Counted from the stretch's first letter, positions 46,061 through 56,125 are shown. The stretch: DNA of 64,000 nt from Saprospiraceae bacterium (GCA_027080725.1 JALWRC010000040.1:1-64000), one strand, 5' to 3'. Notes: generated from the letters alone by a model not told the origin. A program made the numbers and translations.

Positions 46061-46144
46061 TGTCTCGAGCAATGGGAAGAGTAATTAGGTGCTCTGTAAG
46101 TTGATTATAAGTTGTATTGTGAGAACGAAGAAACGAGTAAAAAG

Positions 46145-47026
46145 ATGAAGAATTTTGTTATCATTTTAGTATGGTTTTTAGGGATTGTAACGATGGTTTC
46201 AGGTCAGAAACCATGGGGATTTGGTTTTAAAGCCGGAGGCAATTGGACGACGATACAAGGACCTGTTGACGAAGGAGAAAAAGTAAATTATCAAGGAGGA
46301 ATTCATTTGGGATTGGAGGTTTCATGGAAAGCACTTCCCAATTTTGGAGTTTTTTCGGGGTTTGGGTACAATCAAGCAGGAGCAAAGTATGATTATGATG
46401 GTGATGGCTACTTCGTGTTTAGAAGTATTGTGAAAGATGCAGTGGTCACCGGTCATACGACAACAAAACTATTGGTGGAGCACTCCTATTTAGAAATACC
46501 ATTGGGCATCTATTACAAACCCATTAAGAAACTCGAACTAACCGGTGGCATCAGCGCAAATATTTTGGTGGGTTCCATTGCTAAAGGGAATATGACCTTT
46601 ACCAGCCCGTCCAATGGGGGGATTGATTTTTCTGTTTTACTGGACTATGACTATCTAAAGGACAATGCCGGAGAAGTGGGAGGTAGGCCGACGCTCAAGC
46701 GGTACGTTCCAAATATTTATTCTAAGCTAATCCGGGGGGTGAAGTATGACGTTCCCCAGACATTAGGCGCTTATTACTTCTTGGATAAACAGGTAGAAAA
46801 ACGGAAGTACAATATCTTTGATTACGGAGGATTTGTGGGGATAAAATACTATCTGAATTCCGCCCTTTATTTGTCCATTAAGGGATACTGGGGGCTGACA
46901 GATATCACCAATACTTCGACGGACTTTCGGTACCAACTCGATCCGACAAATCCCAATGCTCTACCCTCGTCTGACGATGTTGACAAGAATGTCATATATC
47001 AAATGTCTTTGGGATTTGCCTTTTAG
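46145..47026 (+). CDS. outer membrane beta-barrel (porin family-like) protein
   Basis: 293 residues from the ATG at 46145 that begins a signal peptide (MKNFVIILVWFLGIVTMVSGQ); the frame is open from 46112. The mature part alternates polar and hydrophobic residues in strand-length blocks (GFGFKAGGNWTTIQG, IHLGLEVSWKALPNFGVFSG, YLEIPLGIYYKPIKKL, YYLNSALYLSIKGYWGLTDI) and ends in Phe (SLGFAF), as outer-membrane barrels do. PF13568-like (outer membrane protein beta-barrel). Transported substance unknown. Downstream of the metalloprotease genes, but with its own promoter-like element. Confidence 0.82.
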   Translation: MKNFVIILVWFLGIVTMVSGQKPWGFGFKAGGNWTTIQGPVDEGEKVNYQGGIHLGLEVSWKALPNFGVFSGFGYNQAGAKYDYDGDGYFVFRSIVKDAVVTGHTTTKLLVEHSYLEIPLGIYYKPIKKLELTGGISANILVGSIAKGNMTFTSPSNGGIDFSVLLDYDYLKDNAGEVGGRPTLKRYVPNIYSKLIRGVKYDVPQTLGAYYFLDKQVEKRKYNIFDYGGFVGIKYYLNSALYLSIKGYWGLTDITNTSTDFRYQLDPTNPNALPSSDDVDKNVIYQMSLGFAF

Positions 47027-47205
47027 AATACCGCAACATATTTCAATGCTTTTTCTGTAAAACCACAAAACAGAGTCTTTTTTCATATGTTCTTTATGCA
47101 TAAGATGGGAGGCGTTCAAGTATGGTGATAGGATAAATCGATCTCTTTATGCCCTCTGTGTCATCTCCGGTACGTACCCAAAATGGAGTAGAAAGGGCCG
47201 GTAAA

Positions 47206-47213
47206 TACTTTTG
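47206..47213 (+). promoter_or_regulatory. -7-like element before the EEP-family gene
   Basis: TACTTTTG fits TANNTTTG; a start about 7 bp on would leave a leader of about 15 nt before the TTG at 47235. This supports the TTG start. Confidence 0.45.
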
Positions 47214-47234
47214 ATACTATAAAACGGCAAGCGC

Positions 47235-48293
47235 TTGATTCATAAATTATTATTTAGGCTTAATTTACTTTGGAGTATTGGGTGTATTCTGGCGCTATGG
47301 TCGCCTTATGTTTCTCCCGAGAGGTTTTGGCCGGTTTCCATTGCCGGCTTGCTTTTTCCTATATTTTTTGCCGGCAATCTATTTTTGCTGTTGTATTGGT
47401 TTTTTTTTAACTGGAAACGAGCATGGTTATCTATCCTTGTACTTTTGATTTGCGTACCTAAGATACCATTCTTTTATGGGTTTAATAAGGGAGGAGATGC
47501 TGCCTCGGAAAGAAATAGTTTTGATTTAGCCGTCACCTCACACAATGTGTTTGGGTTGAGCTATATAAAAAAGCTGTTTGATACAGACTCGAAACTTGGA
47601 ATTGCCAAATTAGGAACCATGGTCAAGCATATGAGTACTTCTGATGTGCTTTGCTTACAGGAGGTCAATCCTTATAGTTTGCAATTGCTTTCCAGATATT
47701 TAGATTTTCCGTACAAACATCAATACGGCACTCAGGGCGCATTGCTGATGTCAAAATTGCGTTTTTTTGACAAGGGAAGCATTCCATTTTCCAATCAAAC
47801 CAACTCTTGCGTGTGGGCGGATTTAGAAATGGGCAAGGATACGATTCGTGTATTCTGTCTTCACTTACAATCCAATCGCGTCAGCCGGACCGCTGAATCC
47901 ATCAATGAAGAAAACATCGGCCAAACAAATACCTGGAGAAAAGTACTTTCCATGTTTAAGCGTTATAAGAACTATGCACAATATCGCGCCGAAGAAGTTC
48001 ACAAAGTGAGAAAGGCGGTGGATAAAAGTCCGTTTCCCGTAGTGATTACGGGCGATTTTAACGACCAACCACTATCCTATGCTTATCATATTTTGAGCCG
48101 GGAAATGCACGACGCCTTTGTCGAAAAAGGAAGAGGTCCGGGCTCAACATATAGAGGAGCGCTCCCTTTTTTGCGAATAGATTACATCCTTGCAGATACC
48201 AATTTTGTGGTCCGGTCGATGCATTTGGTACGAAGTGATATCTCTGACCACAATATGATAAAAGCCGTAATACGCCCGACCACCTCCAAGTAG
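47235..48293 (+). CDS. membrane-anchored endonuclease/exonuclease/phosphatase family protein
   Basis: 352 residues from a TTG start; a stop codon lies five codons upstream and the next Met is far inside, so TTG is the best start. Two or three N-terminal membrane helices (about 12-75), then the EEP fold: CLQEVNPYSLQ (metal-binding Glu), ITGDFNDQPLSYAYHIL, RIDYILAD and the catalytic SDISDHNMI at the C-terminus. The family includes nucleases, sphingomyelinases and phosphatidylinositol phosphatases. With membrane anchoring, a phospholipid or an extracytoplasmic nucleic acid is likely, but the substrate cannot be told. Confidence 0.86.
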   Translation: MIHKLLFRLNLLWSIGCILALWSPYVSPERFWPVSIAGLLFPIFFAGNLFLLLYWFFFNWKRAWLSILVLLICVPKIPFFYGFNKGGDAASERNSFDLAVTSHNVFGLSYIKKLFDTDSKLGIAKLGTMVKHMSTSDVLCLQEVNPYSLQLLSRYLDFPYKHQYGTQGALLMSKLRFFDKGSIPFSNQTNSCVWADLEMGKDTIRVFCLHLQSNRVSRTAESINEENIGQTNTWRKVLSMFKRYKNYAQYRAEEVHKVRKAVDKSPFPVVITGDFNDQPLSYAYHILSREMHDAFVEKGRGPGSTYRGALPFLRIDYILADTNFVVRSMHLVRSDISDHNMIKAVIRPTTSK

Positions 48294-48337
48294 GTTTTTA
48301 CCCCCACTGGAGAATCGTTAGAAAGTTATTGGTTTTC

Positions 48338-48350
48338 CGTATGAAATGGT
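48338..48350 (+). repeat. GGTATGAAATGGT 13-mer, one mismatch
   Basis: CGTATGAAATGGT in the 130-bp non-coding gap between the convergent EEP and S41 protease genes. Confidence 0.65.
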
Positions 48351-48423
48351 AAAGTGGTGGGTCCTACTCAGAAAGATGCTCTGTCCTCAGATACATCTTA
48401 GTAATATGGTAGACGTTTAAGAT

Positions 48424-50508
48424 TTACTTCAGTTTTATCATATCTTCTGCGATATGTACCGTTTCATATAAGTAAACATCCTTTCTAACCCGCTTGATCC
48501 AGTCTTCATTGCGTGCAATACGAGAGCTATCCATATGGATGAATGCCGTATCAACATCCAGGTTTTTAAAGGTCAAATCTTTAAAGTTGTGCATGAGTTT
48601 TCTATACTCTTTAGACTTTTCTTTTCTCTTGTCCAATTTGGCCTTGAGGCTATCCAGTTTTAGAGGATAGATGGATTCGTCTCTGGTTTTCTTGTACCAT
48701 TTTGCGTAATCATCAATTTGGTTAAAGAGATGCATCGTATCGGTTCGTGATTTGCTGAGTCCAATCAACTTTGATTTGATATCGCTGACATTGTAAACAT
48801 TCTGGCTATACTTGGTAGGTGCGATGACATCCCAGGGCAATGCATAGTCGTATTCTTTTTCCCCGGTTTTGACATAAGCAAATCTATCCGGCAATTGGAT
48901 ATCGGGGACAACGCCTTTGAGTTGTACGGACTGTCCGGAAATTCGATAATACTTTTGGGTAGTCATTTTGACTTGACCGAGAGGTTTAATCTTATTGTTA
49001 TAAACCATCCTGTCGAGATCGAAGAAACGCTGTACGGAGCCTTTACCAAAAGTGGACTTTCCCCCCACAATAATGGCGCGGTCGTAGTCTTGGAGTGCCG
49101 CTGTAAGTATTTCGGAAGCAGAAGCACTAAATGAATTGACCATTACTACCAGGGGGCCATCATACGAGACAGCGTTGTTGCGATCCTTATAGATAAATGG
49201 ACGGTCTTTTCTGGCTTTTACCTGAACCACGGGACCTTTTTCTATAAAAAGGCCGGCCATATCGACCACTTCCCTCAAAGACCCGCCGCCGTTGTTTCTC
49301 AAATCCAAAATGACGGCTTGAGCGCCATCTGCTTTTAATTTGTTTAATTCTCTGTCTACATCTCTAGCGCATTTGGGTCCATCGGGAGAATTAAAATTGG
49401 TATAGAATTTTGGAAGGAGCAAATAGCCAATTTTAGTGCCGTTTTTGTCCTGTATCATTAAGGATTTGGCCAGTCCTTCATCCAATATCACTTCATCTCT
49501 TACGATTTCGATATCTTGAACAATACCACTTTCTTTCTTTACAGTAAGCGTAACCTTTGTACCTTTTTTACCACGTATTTTTTTTACTACGTCATCTATA
49601 CGCATTCCCTTTACATCCATGGGTTCTCCACCCTCTTGAGTGACTTTAGTAATCAGGTCGTTGACTTCGAGCTGTTTTTGTTTCCACGCCGGACCCCCGG
49701 GTATAATCATCACTACCTTGATATAGTCTTTGTCTTGTGACAACCTAGCGCCAATACCTTCTAATCTTCCGGACATATTGATATCGAAGTCTTCCTTTTC
49801 CTTGGGAGAAAAGTAATTGGAATGCGGGTCCATCACCATGGTCATGCTATTGGCGTAATTGCCAAAGCGGTCGGATCGTCGCACCTTATGCAGGCGGTCA
49901 AAGTAACGTTCAAAGGTCTTTTTGGTATCCGCAATAGCCTCCAATTTTAATGAGTCTAATGGTTTATCGGCATTTACGGTATCTTTCTCCTGTTTTTCAA
50001 GTGCGTCGATGACATCGGTTAGGACTTCGTATTTTAGGATTTTTCGCCATCTGTCTTTTAGTGCGGCATCATCCTTTGCCCAATCGATATGTTTTCCTTC
50101 GAAGTCTAAATATTCCATTTTATCGAGTTGGAGATCACCATCCAATAGGGATTTATAGAAACGTTCCGTCTTAGACACGGCTTGCTCCAATAATTTTGCA
50201 GATAGATCAAAGAACACGAGCTTACCCTCCTTCGCCTGGTCGTCTAAGTCAAAGCGATATTGTTCGAGTTGTTGGTAATCCTCTTTCGTGAGAAAGCGCT
50301 TCTGAAAATCGATAATTTCGATATACTTCTTAAATACGCGGTTAGAGAAAGAGTCATCTATGGGAGGATTAGCGACATGTACTTGGTCCTTTAACCGGAT
50401 GAGGTTTTGGATAACGGCGGTTTCTCTTTCCTGTTGAATTTGAGAGACAAAATACCATCCGGTACCAAATAGTAAGCTTACAAAAACCAGTATTTTCATA
50501 TATTTCAT
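48424..50508 (-). CDS. C-terminal processing (tail-specific) peptidase, S41 family
   Basis: 694 residues. Signal peptide or anchor (ILVFVSLLFGTGWYFVSQ), N-terminal helical domain, a PDZ domain (about 235-330, GRLEGIGARLSQDKDYIKVV), then the S41 core with catalytic Ser in VNSFSASASEIL and Lys in GGKSTFGKGSVQ, and a C-terminal DUF3340-type extension (about 550-694). Resembles the long Prc/Tsp family. Cleaves C-terminal tails of periplasmic proteins, often linked to peptidoglycan hydrolase control. Single-gene unit, convergent with the EEP gene; one 12/13 copy of the 13-mer lies in the 130-bp gap. Confidence 0.93.
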   Translation of the reverse strand: MKYMKILVFVSLLFGTGWYFVSQIQQERETAVIQNLIRLKDQVHVANPPIDDSFSNRVFKKYIEIIDFQKRFLTKEDYQQLEQYRFDLDDQAKEGKLVFFDLSAKLLEQAVSKTERFYKSLLDGDLQLDKMEYLDFEGKHIDWAKDDAALKDRWRKILKYEVLTDVIDALEKQEKDTVNADKPLDSLKLEAIADTKKTFERYFDRLHKVRRSDRFGNYANSMTMVMDPHSNYFSPKEKEDFDINMSGRLEGIGARLSQDKDYIKVVMIIPGGPAWKQKQLEVNDLITKVTQEGGEPMDVKGMRIDDVVKKIRGKKGTKVTLTVKKESGIVQDIEIVRDEVILDEGLAKSLMIQDKNGTKIGYLLLPKFYTNFNSPDGPKCARDVDRELNKLKADGAQAVILDLRNNGGGSLREVVDMAGLFIEKGPVVQVKARKDRPFIYKDRNNAVSYDGPLVVMVNSFSASASEILTAALQDYDRAIIVGGKSTFGKGSVQRFFDLDRMVYNNKIKPLGQVKMTTQKYYRISGQSVQLKGVVPDIQLPDRFAYVKTGEKEYDYALPWDVIAPTKYSQNVYNVSDIKSKLIGLSKSRTDTMHLFNQIDDYAKWYKKTRDESIYPLKLDSLKAKLDKRKEKSKEYRKLMHNFKDLTFKNLDVDTAFIHMDSSRIARNEDWIKRVRKDVYLYETVHIAEDMIKLK

Positions 50509-50650
50509 TGCTGTTTAAAATGTCCTTTTGAAATGATGTAACCCTCACATCTTCTAAATAACTGTGAAAGCGATTAAAAAAGTATGGAGCGTCTTTCTAA
50601 TGTCGTGATTTGACCGAAAGTCTCGTAATAGAAAGGTATGAAGCAAAAGA

Positions 50651-50680
50651 AGCACATCTGATATTCGGGTTAGATGTGCT
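50651..50680 (-). terminator. intrinsic terminator after hppA
   Basis: Perfect 9-bp stem AGCACATCT / AGATGTGCT with a 12-nt loop, 37 bp after the hppA stop on the minus strand, followed by TTCTTTTGCTT. The T-rich tail supports termination. Confidence 0.7.
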
Positions 50681-50716
50681 CCTATTGCAAAATTTTACTG
50701 TAAGAATAATGACCTT

Positions 50717-52882
50717 TTAGCTAATCAGTGGTGCGATAACCAATGCGACAACGGTCATGAGTTTTAAAAGTATATTAAGTGAAGGACCGGAAGTGTCTTT
50801 AAAAGGATCTCCTACGGTATCCCCCACCACAGTGGCTTTGTGTACCTTCGAACCCTTGCCATATACCTGACCATCTACTTCAAAGCCCTCTTCTACCATT
50901 TTCTTGGCATTATCCCATGCACCTCCGGCATTGGATTGGAATATAGCCATCATCACACCGGTAACGGTAACACCCGCTAAGAGTCCTCCGAGCATCTCCG
51001 GTCCTCCGGCAAATCCGATTAAGACAGGGGTAATTACCGCGATTAACCCGGGCAATACCATCTGGCGAATCGATGCTTTGGTAGATATTTCAACACATTT
51101 GCTGTATTCTGCTTTGCCCTCGGCATTTTCAAAAGTCTTGCGGTCTGCATCGGACCAGTCCTTTGAGTCTTTCCCTTCGTTTTTGATCATAACATCCAGG
51201 GCTGCTCTTAATTCCGGGATGCTCTTAAACTGTCGTCTCACCTCCTTAATCATGTCATTGGCGGCCTTTCCGACGGCATCCATAGACAGGGATGAGAATA
51301 AGAAGGGCAGCATCCCACCGAGTAGAAGCCCTGCCATAACAGTAGCTTTGGAGATATCAATCGAAGTGATGTGTGCCGTTTGCATATATGCTGCGAATAA
51401 TGCCAAGGCGGTTAGTGCCGCAGATCCGATAGCAAATCCTTTACCAATGGCCGCTGTGGTGTTACCTACTGCGTCCAATTTGTCTGTGCGCTCTCTTACC
51501 TCTTTGGGCAATTCACTCATTTCGGCAATTCCCCCGGCATTGTCGGCTATCGGGCCATAAGCATCAACGGCTAGTTGGATACCCGTGTTGGCCAACATCC
51601 CAACCGCTGCAATGGCAATCCCATAAAGTCCGGCGAAGTGAAAAGCACCTAAAATGGCAGCCGCCAGAATGACAATCGGTATCGCGGTGGACTGCATGCC
51701 AACTCCCAGACCGGCAATGATGTTGGTGGCAGAACCTGTAACGGATTGTTTGACGATTTTGATGACCGGGGCTTTACCTGTTCCGGTGTACATCTCTGTG
51801 ACCAATCCGATTAATAACCCTGCAACCAATCCGATAATTACCGCCATAAATACTCCAAAAGAGGTAAAAGTGGTACCATTAAATGTCCACTCTTTTGGAA
51901 GCATAAAGTCTACTGCAAAATATGTCAATACAATCATAATAAATGCGGCGATAAACTCTCCCGTATTCAGTGCTTTTTGTGGGTTGGCATTGTCGTCCTT
52001 TACCCGCACGAAAAACGTACCTATGATGGAGGCGAGAATGCCAATACTGGCAAGTACGAGGGGTAAAAGCACTCCATTGAGCCCATCGAAGCCGGAGTCG
52101 GCAAAGCCGGGTAGCTTAACAAATGCAGCACCCAGGACCATTGTCCCTATAATAGATCCGACGAAGGACTCAAAAAGGTCAGCTCCCATACCGGCTACAT
52201 CTCCTACATTGTCCCCCACATTGTCCGCAATAGTAGCAGGATTGAGGGGGTGATCTTCCGGAATGCCGGCCTCTACCTTACCCACGAGATCCGCTCCTAC
52301 ATCTGCTGCCTTCGTATAAATACCACCACCCACTCTCGCGAATAGCGCTATAGAAGAAGCACCAAAAGAAAATCCGGTAATTACGGTGATGACTTTATCT
52401 ATATCCCAATCCAACACATCTTTGTAAATAACGAATAAGGTCCCAAGTCCGAGTACGCCCAGTCCGACTACTCCCAGTCCCATCACGGCTCCCCCCGAAA
52501 AAGCGACTTCTAAGGCTCTTCCAAGGCTCTTTCGGGCAGCATTTGTGGTCCTTACATTGGCTTTGGTAGCGACTTTCATTCCGATAAATCCCGCTAAGGC
52601 CGAACAAAGAGCCCCGACAATGAAAGAAACTCCAACCAGCCATGAAGAGGTCTGCGCATCGGCAGAAACACTCAACAAGATAAAAACCGCTAAAACGAAA
52701 ATAGCTAAGAAGCGATATTCTGCTTTTAAGAAAGCCATAGCACCACTGGATATGTGCTGGGCAATCGCTTTCATCTTATCACTTCCTGCGTCTTGGTTGC
52801 TTACCCATTTTGATCTCCAAAAGGTGTAAATCAAAGCAAGTATTCCAAACGCCGGAATAGCGTATAGTAAGTTTTGTGTCAT
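50717..52882 (-). CDS. hppA: membrane-bound pyrophosphatase, K+-dependent type
   Basis: 721 residues with about sixteen helices. Hydrolyses cytosolic pyrophosphate and pumps H+ and/or Na+ out. Active-site motifs are intact: [43 protein letters not shown] and the C-terminal [30 protein letters not shown] has Ala where K+-independent enzymes have Lys (and Gly three residues on), so it should be K+-dependent. Whether it pumps Na+, H+ or both is not decidable by eye; Bacteroides enzymes pump both. Promoter and terminator flank it as a single-gene unit. Confidence 0.95.
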   Translation of the reverse strand: MTQNLLYAIPAFGILALIYTFWRSKWVSNQDAGSDKMKAIAQHISSGAMAFLKAEYRFLAIFVLAVFILLSVSADAQTSSWLVGVSFIVGALCSALAGFIGMKVATKANVRTTNAARKSLGRALEVAFSGGAVMGLGVVGLGVLGLGTLFVIYKDVLDWDIDKVITVITGFSFGASSIALFARVGGGIYTKAADVGADLVGKVEAGIPEDHPLNPATIADNVGDNVGDVAGMGADLFESFVGSIIGTMVLGAAFVKLPGFADSGFDGLNGVLLPLVLASIGILASIIGTFFVRVKDDNANPQKALNTGEFIAAFIMIVLTYFAVDFMLPKEWTFNGTTFTSFGVFMAVIIGLVAGLLIGLVTEMYTGTGKAPVIKIVKQSVTGSATNIIAGLGVGMQSTAIPIVILAAAILGAFHFAGLYGIAIAAVGMLANTGIQLAVDAYGPIADNAGGIAEMSELPKEVRERTDKLDAVGNTTAAIGKGFAIGSAALTALALFAAYMQTAHITSIDISKATVMAGLLLGGMLPFLFSSLSMDAVGKAANDMIKEVRRQFKSIPELRAALDVMIKNEGKDSKDWSDADRKTFENAEGKAEYSKCVEISTKASIRQMVLPGLIAVITPVLIGFAGGPEMLGGLLAGVTVTGVMMAIFQSNAGGAWDNAKKMVEEGFEVDGQVYGKGSKVHKATVVGDTVGDPFKDTSGPSLNILLKLMTVVALVIAPLIS

Positions 52883-52912
52883 AGTTATAATTTTTTAGGT
52901 TTTATTAGCCCG

Positions 52913-52941
52913 CAAAGATAATGAAGTTATGTTAATACAAG
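52913..52941 (-). promoter_or_regulatory. candidate hppA promoter
   Basis: Minus strand reads CTTG (52941-52938), 17 bp, TATCTTTG (52920-52913): one mismatch from TTTG, exact TANNTTTG. The leader would be about 24 nt. Confidence 0.6.
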
Positions 52942-53007
52942 CTTATTCGCTTCCAAAAGATATAGAGTGGTACTTTCTTCTACTAGAAATATCCTTCTCT
53001 TTTTGAT

Positions 53008-53015
53008 TATATTTG
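53008..53015 (+). promoter_or_regulatory. -7-like element before the N-formylglutamate-amidohydrolase-like gene
   Basis: TATATTTG, an exact TANNTTTG match 29 bp before the ATG at 53045; no -33 TTTG at the usual distance. Confidence 0.45.
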
Positions 53016-53044
53016 TTCTTTGATAAAGTAAAGCATTGGTAAAT

Positions 53045-54250
53045 ATGGTAATCAGGTGGACTATTTTTGGGCTGTTTTTCCTCTATTTTGTTCCTGTCGG
53101 AGGCCAGACGTATGAGTCCGGCAAAACCTATTATGGTTCGAATCAATACATCGAGTATAAAGCCGGGCATTTGCCGGTTATTATTTCAGCTCCGCATGGA
53201 GGAAACTTGCACCCGGAAAGTATTCCGGACCGGTCTTGTACCGGCTGTGTCTATGTCAAAGATGCCTATACTCAGGAACTCATCAGGCAAATGTACGATG
53301 AGATATTTCAGGTATTCGGTTGTTATCCCCATGTAATTATTAATCGTCTGCACCGCAAAAAACTCGATGCCAACAGGGCATTGGGGGATGCGGCGGACGG
53401 CAACAAAGAAGCGGAAGAGGCCTGGATGGATTATCACCATTTCATACAAATAGCCATAGACTCGGTCTTAAGACAATACGGTCGTGGTTTGTACATCGAT
53501 TTGCATGGTCATGGGCACTCGGTCCAAAGACTTGAGCTGGGGTATTTGATTAGTAAAAAGGACTTGCAACACGATGACGAATGGTTGAATCAGACCCGGA
53601 TAATCCACAAATCAAGTATCCGCCATCTGGCGGGATACAACGAGGAAGACTTAACCTTTGCCGAACTCTTACGCGGCGCACTTAGTTTGGGCCAAATGTA
53701 TGAAAATGGCGGATATCCTGCGGTCCCGAGCAGAAACCAACCGGCTCCCAGCACATCAGAGTCCTACTTTAGCGGGGGATATAATACTCGACGATACGGA
53801 TCGGTCAAGGATGGAACCATCGACGGCATCCAAATGGAATGCAACCGCCAAGGAGTCCGGGACACCGAGGAGCACAGACAGGATTTTGCCGCTACTACCG
53901 CTAAGGTATTGAAAGATTATCTCGAAATGTATTACTTTAAGCATGGGGAGCTGGGACAATATTGTAGTACGTTATCAGCTAACACTCCGGAAAAGGGTTT
54001 TCTTCCGAAGATTTCACTATCTCCCAATCCGGTATTGGACAAATGCAGGATATCTTTTATCCATACGAATCCATCCCCCGTCAATGTGACAGTAATGAAT
54101 TCTGTGGGGACTATATTGTATGAAAAAGAGACCGGGCAGAAGCAGCTAAACTTAAATCTAAACGGTTATCCGGGAGGCCTTTATGCCATCATCATACAAA
54201 GCGGTCAAAACCGGATCATCAAACGATTTGTAAAGCTGGGCTATCAGTGA
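53045..54250 (+). CDS. T9SS-exported N-formylglutamate amidohydrolase-like protein
   Basis: 401 residues from the ATG at 53045; an in-frame TTG at 53036 is less likely. Signal peptide (MVIRWTIFGLFFLYFVPVGGQ), then a fold with the FGase (PF05013) signature: VIISAPHGG with a metal His, ANRALGDAAD, YIDLHGHGH, and IQMECNRQGVRD with a catalytic Glu. It ends with a T9SS sorting domain (KISLSPNPVLDKCRISF). FGases are metal-dependent amidases related to carboxypeptidase-like enzymes. An exported version would act on an extracellular amide, perhaps a peptide or poly-gamma-glutamate; this is inference. Contains one 12/13 copy of the 13-mer. Confidence 0.78.
   Translation: MVIRWTIFGLFFLYFVPVGGQTYESGKTYYGSNQYIEYKAGHLPVIISAPHGGNLHPESIPDRSCTGCVYVKDAYTQELIRQMYDEIFQVFGCYPHVIINRLHRKKLDANRALGDAADGNKEAEEAWMDYHHFIQIAIDSVLRQYGRGLYIDLHGHGHSVQRLELGYLISKKDLQHDDEWLNQTRIIHKSSIRHLAGYNEEDLTFAELLRGALSLGQMYENGGYPAVPSRNQPAPSTSESYFSGGYNTRRYGSVKDGTIDGIQMECNRQGVRDTEEHRQDFAATTAKVLKDYLEMYYFKHGELGQYCSTLSANTPEKGFLPKISLSPNPVLDKCRISFIHTNPSPVNVTVMNSVGTILYEKETGQKQLNLNLNGYPGGLYAIIIQSGQNRIIKRFVKLGYQ
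53436..53448 (-). repeat. GGTATGAAATGGT 13-mer, one mismatch
   Basis: TGTATGAAATGGT on the minus strand in the N-formylglutamate-amidohydrolase-like gene, which reads it as HHFIQ. Confidence 0.6.
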
Positions 54251-54262
54251 TGGAGCGGTGTT

Positions 54263-54868
54263 TTATCTGGATTTTGGGCGACGTCTCTTACCACCGGGCT
54301 GACGGAACCCTCCTTGATGACGCATTCCGGGATTTCGAAGTACGCCCCGGTTTTGAAATGCTTTATCAAACTGTTGTATTTGATCTTTGATCATCTTTTG
54401 GGTGACATTGAGTTTTTTGAGTTCGCGATAGTAGCGTTGGGCGGTATTCCATTTGTTTTTTGAGGCATTGATGCTGGCTAACTGTAGCAGCACCATTGCA
54501 CGCTCATTGTCGGTAGGTAATTTGATTTTCTGGGCTTCTTTGAAAAGGGTCTCTGCCCCTTCTTTGTCCCCTTTAAACAGTGCAATACTGCCCTTGATGA
54601 TATAGTAAAAAGCGCGGTTGGTACTGTAAAGAAATTTGGGATTGAGGGTAAGACGAAGTCGATTTTCCGCTTCTTCAAACTGTTCTTTCTGCACCATATC
54701 GGCAGCGGATTGAATCGTACCGAGCATGATATAACTCACCAGCAGGCCGATTCCGATCAGCAAGATGGGAAATGCGTACCAAAATCCAAATGCATAGGCC
54801 AACACGGTCCCCCCGATGAGGGTCAGGGCGATTAGGGCTAATTTTAAATATATGTTTATCGTGTACAT
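54263..54868 (-). CDS. membrane-anchored TPR-like protein
   Basis: 201 residues from the Met at 54868 (the frame is open to 54892). Two close hydrophobic helices (about 5-22 and 25-48), a helical repeat region with the shape of TPRs (AENRLRLTLNPKFLY, YYIIKGSIALFKGDKEGAETL, ALINASKNKWNTAQRYYREL-like), and a very basic Gly/Arg/Pro tail (GGFRQPGGKRRRPKSR). Predicted inner-membrane scaffold with the repeats in the cytosol. Function unknown. It follows mutY by 94 bp on the same strand. Confidence 0.75.
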   Translation of the reverse strand: MYTINIYLKLALIALTLIGGTVLAYAFGFWYAFPILLIGIGLLVSYIMLGTIQSAADMVQKEQFEEAENRLRLTLNPKFLYSTNRAFYYIIKGSIALFKGDKEGAETLFKEAQKIKLPTDNERAMVLLQLASINASKNKWNTAQRYYRELKKLNVTQKMIKDQIQQFDKAFQNRGVLRNPGMRHQGGFRQPGGKRRRPKSR

Positions 54869-54962
54869 GTTACTCTTTATATTTGGGTGCAAAGTTAACG
54901 CCTTTATTCGTTCTTCTCCGGATTTGGAGGGGATTAATGTCGAGGCTGAAGCAGGTCAGTGC

Positions 54963-56060
54963 TCAAGGTATTTGCAGGTGGCGGCCGATCAGCGTCTTCA
55001 TCAGCTTTGGTAAAGGGAGTCGTGTGAGTTCATCCACAGAGGTGTGGATCCAGTTGTCTTGCCAACTTTGAGGGGGAAAGTTATCCAGCACAAACAACCG
55101 TGCATGGATGTGCCGGTGGGAAAGCGTCTGTTTTTCCTCTGCTATAGGTTGAAGATGGTTTGGGAGATAGTTCCACTCTTTGGAGATTCTTTTTTGGAGG
55201 TATGAAATGGTGGAGTATTTTCCGTTATCTTCAAGTAGGGGAAACTGATACATTTTTTTCCAGAAGGCAGTACTGTCCCTTTGTGTCAGGGCAAATGTAC
55301 CGGAGTGACCGGGGATATAAAAGTAATTGTAGTAAAGCGATTTTTTCTTTAAGGTTTTGCTTTTGACGGGGAGTAAATCTATTAGTTGGTCTCTATAAGC
55401 GCGGCAGTATTTCCGGACAGGACAAATGGCGCATTTGGGTTGTTTGGGTGTGCAAACCGAGGCCCCGAGGTCCATGATGGCTTGATTGAAGATGGCCGGA
55501 TCGGTTTTGTTGTCCATCAGAGTGCAGGCTATATGGCGTATAGCGCGGACGGTAGATGCTACATCGACGGGGGCCGTTATTCCGAAAAGCCTGGAAAAGA
55601 GCCGGAGTACATTGCCATCTACCACCGGATACCTCAGACCGAAAGCAAAGGAGGCGATGGCGGCTGCCGTATAGGGACCGACGCCTTTGAGGGCCAGAAT
55701 TTCTTCGTAAGTGTTGGGGAATGTGCCTTGGTGGTGCTCCATCATATACCGGGCAGCGGCAAGCATATTTCTGGCCCGGGAATAATACCCCAACCCTTCC
55801 CAATCTTTTAAGAACGGTTCTTCCTTAGCTTTTGCCAGACTGGGTATGTCCGGGTATTTTTGTGTGATTTTTAGATAGTAGGGTAGGCCTTGTTCGGTAC
55901 GTGTCTGTTGGAGGATAATCTCCGAAAGCCAAATCTTGTAAGGGTCTTGCGTCTCCTTCCATGGGAAAGAGCGGGCGTGTGCTGTATATCCCTCTATAAT
56001 AGCAATACGGATTTGCTTTGCCTGCTTTTTTTCCAATGGTATCTCTTCCGGTATTTTCAT
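54963..56060 (-). CDS. mutY: A/G-specific adenine glycosylase
   Basis: 365 residues. Removes adenine mispaired with 8-oxoguanine. Catalytic Glu in LSEIILQQTRTEQ, helix-hairpin-helix GVGPYTAAAIASFAFG, catalytic Asp in PVVDGNVLRLFSR, Fe-S ligands CTPKQPKCAICPVRKYC (C-x6-C-x2-C-x5-C) and a C-terminal NUDIX-like 8-oxoG recognition domain. Complete, and 65 bp downstream of the Wzi-like gene, with the direction of a shared transcript. One exact 13-mer lies in the NUDIX-like domain as TISYL. Confidence 0.95.
   Translation of the reverse strand: MKIPEEIPLEKKQAKQIRIAIIEGYTAHARSFPWKETQDPYKIWLSEIILQQTRTEQGLPYYLKITQKYPDIPSLAKAKEEPFLKDWEGLGYYSRARNMLAAARYMMEHHQGTFPNTYEEILALKGVGPYTAAAIASFAFGLRYPVVDGNVLRLFSRLFGITAPVDVASTVRAIRHIACTLMDNKTDPAIFNQAIMDLGASVCTPKQPKCAICPVRKYCRAYRDQLIDLLPVKSKTLKKKSLYYNYFYIPGHSGTFALTQRDSTAFWKKMYQFPLLEDNGKYSTISYLQKRISKEWNYLPNHLQPIAEEKQTLSHRHIHARLFVLDNFPPQSWQDNWIHTSVDELTRLPLPKLMKTLIGRHLQIP
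55199..55211 (+). repeat. GGTATGAAATGGT 13-mer, exact
   Basis: Exact copy antisense to mutY, read as TISYL, followed by GGA. Confidence 0.9.
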
Positions 56061-56125
56061 GTTTTTAAGCGCCTTTTTCCGATGTTTTGCCGGTAAATGA
56101 GGATATAATGAAGTATCAACAGGGG

